A stretch of 64,000 nucleotides of DNA, taken from positions 191,001-255,000 of the forward strand of contig JAJFZO010000049.1 of assembly GCA_021397835.1 (NCBI GenBank), given 5' to 3'. The position numbers and the translations under genes were made by a program. This DNA comes from Moringa oleifera. Its lineage: Eukaryota; Streptophyta; Magnoliopsida; Brassicales; Moringaceae. Shown in pieces: positions 61,001 to 64,000 of the stretch. The notes beneath the pieces were generated by a model. The model searched no databases, was not told where the DNA came from, and saw only the letters and a program-made list of their open reading frames with translations. Each line of letters opens with the position of its first letter. Positions within the stretch are counted from its first letter, which is position 1.

Positions 61001-63500
61001 TTCCATGATTATCAATGTTTTAATTTTTGATCAAGAATGACATTAAATAAATAAATAAATATAGCAAAAATTATTTATTGAACTATTTAAATAAGTAAAT
61101 AAGACTTGAATGAAGTTTTTTCTTTTTTTTTTTAATTTTTCAATGAAAAATAAGACAAAAATGAAGATGAGCAATCAATATTTTGGAAGGTGTAATGAAT
61201 TTTCTTATGGTTGTTGGCGCATTAATATCTGTATATACATATAATATATAACTTACATAGATAATTAAACATAAATTAAAATTTATTTTTATACTTTGAA
61301 TAAAGATTCTTAATTTCTTTTTTTATTGAATAAAAAATTAGGCACAAGCGAAGATCAATTTAATAATCAAAAGTGAAAATGAAGTGTGCAATAAAATTAT
61401 TCATGACTATTATCGCTCTAATTTTGTCTACAATAATATTAGATAAACGAATGAAAATAAAAACAAAAAAATTGTTTAATTTTTTTAAATAAGTAAATGA
61501 AACAATATATAAGATTTTAGAGTAAGTATTTAAAAAAAATTAAAATATAATCTGAGTTTTAACTTAAATTCTATTATTTAAAAAGTGATATAATAATATT
61601 CGATCTTTTATTAATTAGAAGAACAAACCATAAGTCATAAGGATATTTAAACTAACATTAAGTTAAGAGTAATATTATTTTTTTCATATTTTATTTTTCT
61701 AAATAAGACCAAAAATTGAATCTTTGTGGCCTTCCTTTATGTGATAGTTTCATCTTTAAAATCATTTGAATTTTGAGTATTTTTCTCAAATTGATTGTAA
61801 GGAATGAGTGTGCATATTACTTTTAATAATTTATTACCCATTTAGAAGGGTTTGATAAATAAAAAACACAAAAAATGAAACAACTATTATCGAAAATTTA
61901 ACCATGAATGATCTTGAATTCTTCAAAAGAGCTTGATTTCAAAGATGGAGACTTCATACTCTTTGTCACTTAGCATCTTTAGCATAGTTCTGAGGTAGAA
62001 TTTATGACTCTCAATGTTACCCATTACTATTTTTCCATCATGACCATCTTCATCGTCCCCTTTCATTTATCTCCATCAAATTTAAGTCCATCATTCTCAC
62101 ACACAGATACTAAATATAAGTATGTCACTAGCGAACACATCATCTTCCATATTAATTTGAATAGATGATGAATTCATAAAAAAATGTAGTAAATTATGAA
62201 CTGGGTTGCTTTTTCTTTGTTAACAGTAAAAGTGCTTTTTCATAATTTTTTCAGTTATCAAAATTAAGCCTCACAAGAGAAATGAGAAACAAAAATCAAG
62301 AAAAAACATAAATATCAACTGAGACTTATTACATCTCTTTACCATATCCAAACCATTCTTATTGCACAGCAAAAAAGACATGGGTTTAAGGTTCTTAAGT
62401 ATTGATTTTCATTGCTTGAAAAAACTTCTTTTAGAAAATTAAGAGAAAAAAAAAAGAATTAAGAAAACAAGCAATAAAAGTGAAAGATAAATTTAACTTT
62501 CAATCTCTCTTTTGATCTCTTTCTTGATCTCTCTCTTTTATCTTTGTGCTTGTTGACAAAAAAGAAAGAAAACGGGTTAGAAAAGATGATGAAAAGGTTT
62601 GATTGAGATTGATCAAATTAATTTGAAATTTTAAAAATATTTTTTATTAAAATTTAATTATTATTAACATCCTGCTAACGAAAGGATTAGATCGACTTGA
62701 AATAAAAGTTTAAAGTTAGTTTCAATATTTTTTAAAGATTGAAATTTGATTCCGCCAAAATTTTGTACTTTAGATGGAGATTATTTGTTTTTTTTATTTT
62801 TCTTAAAAAATAAAAAATAACAATAAATATTGTCACAAAAACGAAATAAAAATAACAAGCAATTGAAACATTTTTGAATTACAATAATGACTGTCATTCT
62901 AATTTTTATAAAATATTAAATTAAAAAACAAAAATAAAATAAAAATATCTATTTAATTTTTAAATAAACAAATCATATGAGAACAGAGATTTTATATTTT
63001 CAATGAAGATTTTTGATTTTTTTGTGTTTATGTTAAATAAAAAATAATAAAACAAAAATAATGAGCAATTTCATATATGAAAACGAAAATAAAGAGTCAT
63101 CAACATTTGCAAAAGCAGAATGAACTCGATACACCTTTTAATTTTTATTTTAAAAAATATTAAATAAAAAATAAAAATAAAAATAAAAATTATTTAATTA
63201 TCTGTTCAGATGAGTGAATGAAGTTCTTAATTTTGCTCTTGTTAATTTTTATTAAATAAAAAATAAGAAAAAACAAAAATAAAAAATAAAAAATAATTAG
63301 CATTTTAGTGAACACCATTAATTATCTATTAATGTTAGCACTATAATTTTAAAAAAATATTAAACAAGCAAAACAAAAATTGAAAACAAAAAATATATGT
63401 TTAATTGTTTAGACAAGTGTGAGATTTCATACTTTTAGTGAGAAATCTTCATGTAATCTATTTTTATTAAATAAAAATAAAACAAGAATAAAAAAATAAA
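61000..63500. repeat. Degenerate AT-rich repeat, unit about 200-230 bp
   Basis: Two phrases alternate. Phrase one, TTTTTATTAAATAAAAAATA-like, is at about 61320, 62800, 63030, 63250 and 63468. Phrase two, TTTAAATAAGTAAATGAA-like, is at about 61075, 61270, 61475, 62955, 63195 and 63405. Spacing is about 200-230 bp within 61.0-61.5 and 62.8-63.5 kb. Copies differ strongly and no open frame is kept. Confidence 0.55.
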
Positions 63501-64000
63501 TGTCACAAACTGTTAATCCTTTTGTCAACTAGCTAAACAATTTCAACGAAAAAAGTAGTAAATTCAGCTAAATATTAACAAGTCTTGAAATTTTAAATAA
63601 AACAACAGTAATAATCTAAGAAGACTCAAACTAATATATTGCTAAACAACCGACTAAACAAGCTACACAGAGTATGAAATGTTCAGTAATAAAAACTCAT
63701 TCTAATCACCATGTCTACACATTTACACAAGTATTAACATGATTTGATAAAAAGCTTACATCCATGATCGAGTCTCAATAGGTAAATAAGTTCATGATTT
63801 CATTATAATATTGAGATACAATTAAGTTCATAAAGCCTTAAGGAGAAGAACTCACACCGTTATTATAAGCTCAATCTAAACAATCGCAATTTGATCATTC
63901 TCAACGAAAATGTTATAGAAATGATTACTATAAAATACAAAGTTTAGCTCTTAGATAACCTCATAAATCTCTCTTAGCTCTCAATTTCTCTCTTAAATTG
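63501..64000. other. Unassigned right edge
   Basis: The repeat fades and the sequence is AT-rich with no coding signal. Another gene may begin beyond the window. Confidence 0.4.

Noticed and set aside
60779..61015. 78-codon minus-strand frame in AT-rich DNA
   Set aside because: A short GC-richer island with no family likeness; it might be a transposon remnant but nothing supports that directly.
1..64000. CRISPR array, operon, phage or bacterial insertion sequence
   Set aside because: The window is plant nuclear DNA with spliced genes; no direct-repeat/spacer array or bacterial mobile element is present.

Overview
This is a plant nuclear window, most likely from a woody core eudicot. The evidence is intron-rich genes with GT..AG introns, AT-rich intergenic DNA, many GA/CT microsatellites and plant-only families (AHL, MAP65, plastid DUF1499). 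I cannot name the species. All gene models were assembled by eye from family conservation and splice sites; reading frame was checked across every junction of every complete model.

Layout, left to right. 109-7696 (+) is most of a Sec1/Munc18 gene of the KEULE/SEC1 type whose first exon lies before the window. 9629-14473 (+) is a TBL2-like ER-membrane WD40 protein. 14474-19580 is gene-poor: a Z-DNA-like tract, a 2-kb block of degenerate repeats, an AT-rich MITE relic, two tRNA-Lys(CUU) genes (the first looks defective) and a broken sterol 4-alpha-methyl oxidase (SMO) copy. 19581-23336 (-) is the intact SMO gene, whose 2.6-kb intron 2 holds nested MITEs. A complete PIF/Harbinger-like MITE with TAA target duplications lies upstream of it. 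25654-28961 (-) is a zeta-class GST (maleylacetoacetate isomerase). 29635-36267 (-) is KU80, divergent from 36856-38223 (+), a plastid DUF1499 protein. 38764-41537 (-) is proteasome subunit beta-6 (PBF1), divergent from 42338-about 44302 (+), a cornichon cargo receptor. 46642-46986 (-) is a small acidic membrane-anchored protein. 48219-51018 (-) is an AT-hook AHL protein with a 60-bp minisatellite behind its stop. 54198-58376 (-) is a MAP65 microtubule bundler. 59.3-64 kb is AT-rich, with a degenerate 200-230 bp repeat and no convincing gene.

The genes are mostly housekeeping and do not form a cluster with one function. Loose themes are cytokinesis (KEULE-type SM protein, MAP65), the early secretory pathway (cornichon, TBL2-like protein, SMO in the ER) and genome or chromatin maintenance (KU80, AHL). 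I found no convincing new biological system. The most interesting material is non-coding: the repeat block at 15-17 kb, the nested MITE family, the SMO pseudogene with its flanking tRNA pair, and the minisatellite next to AHL.
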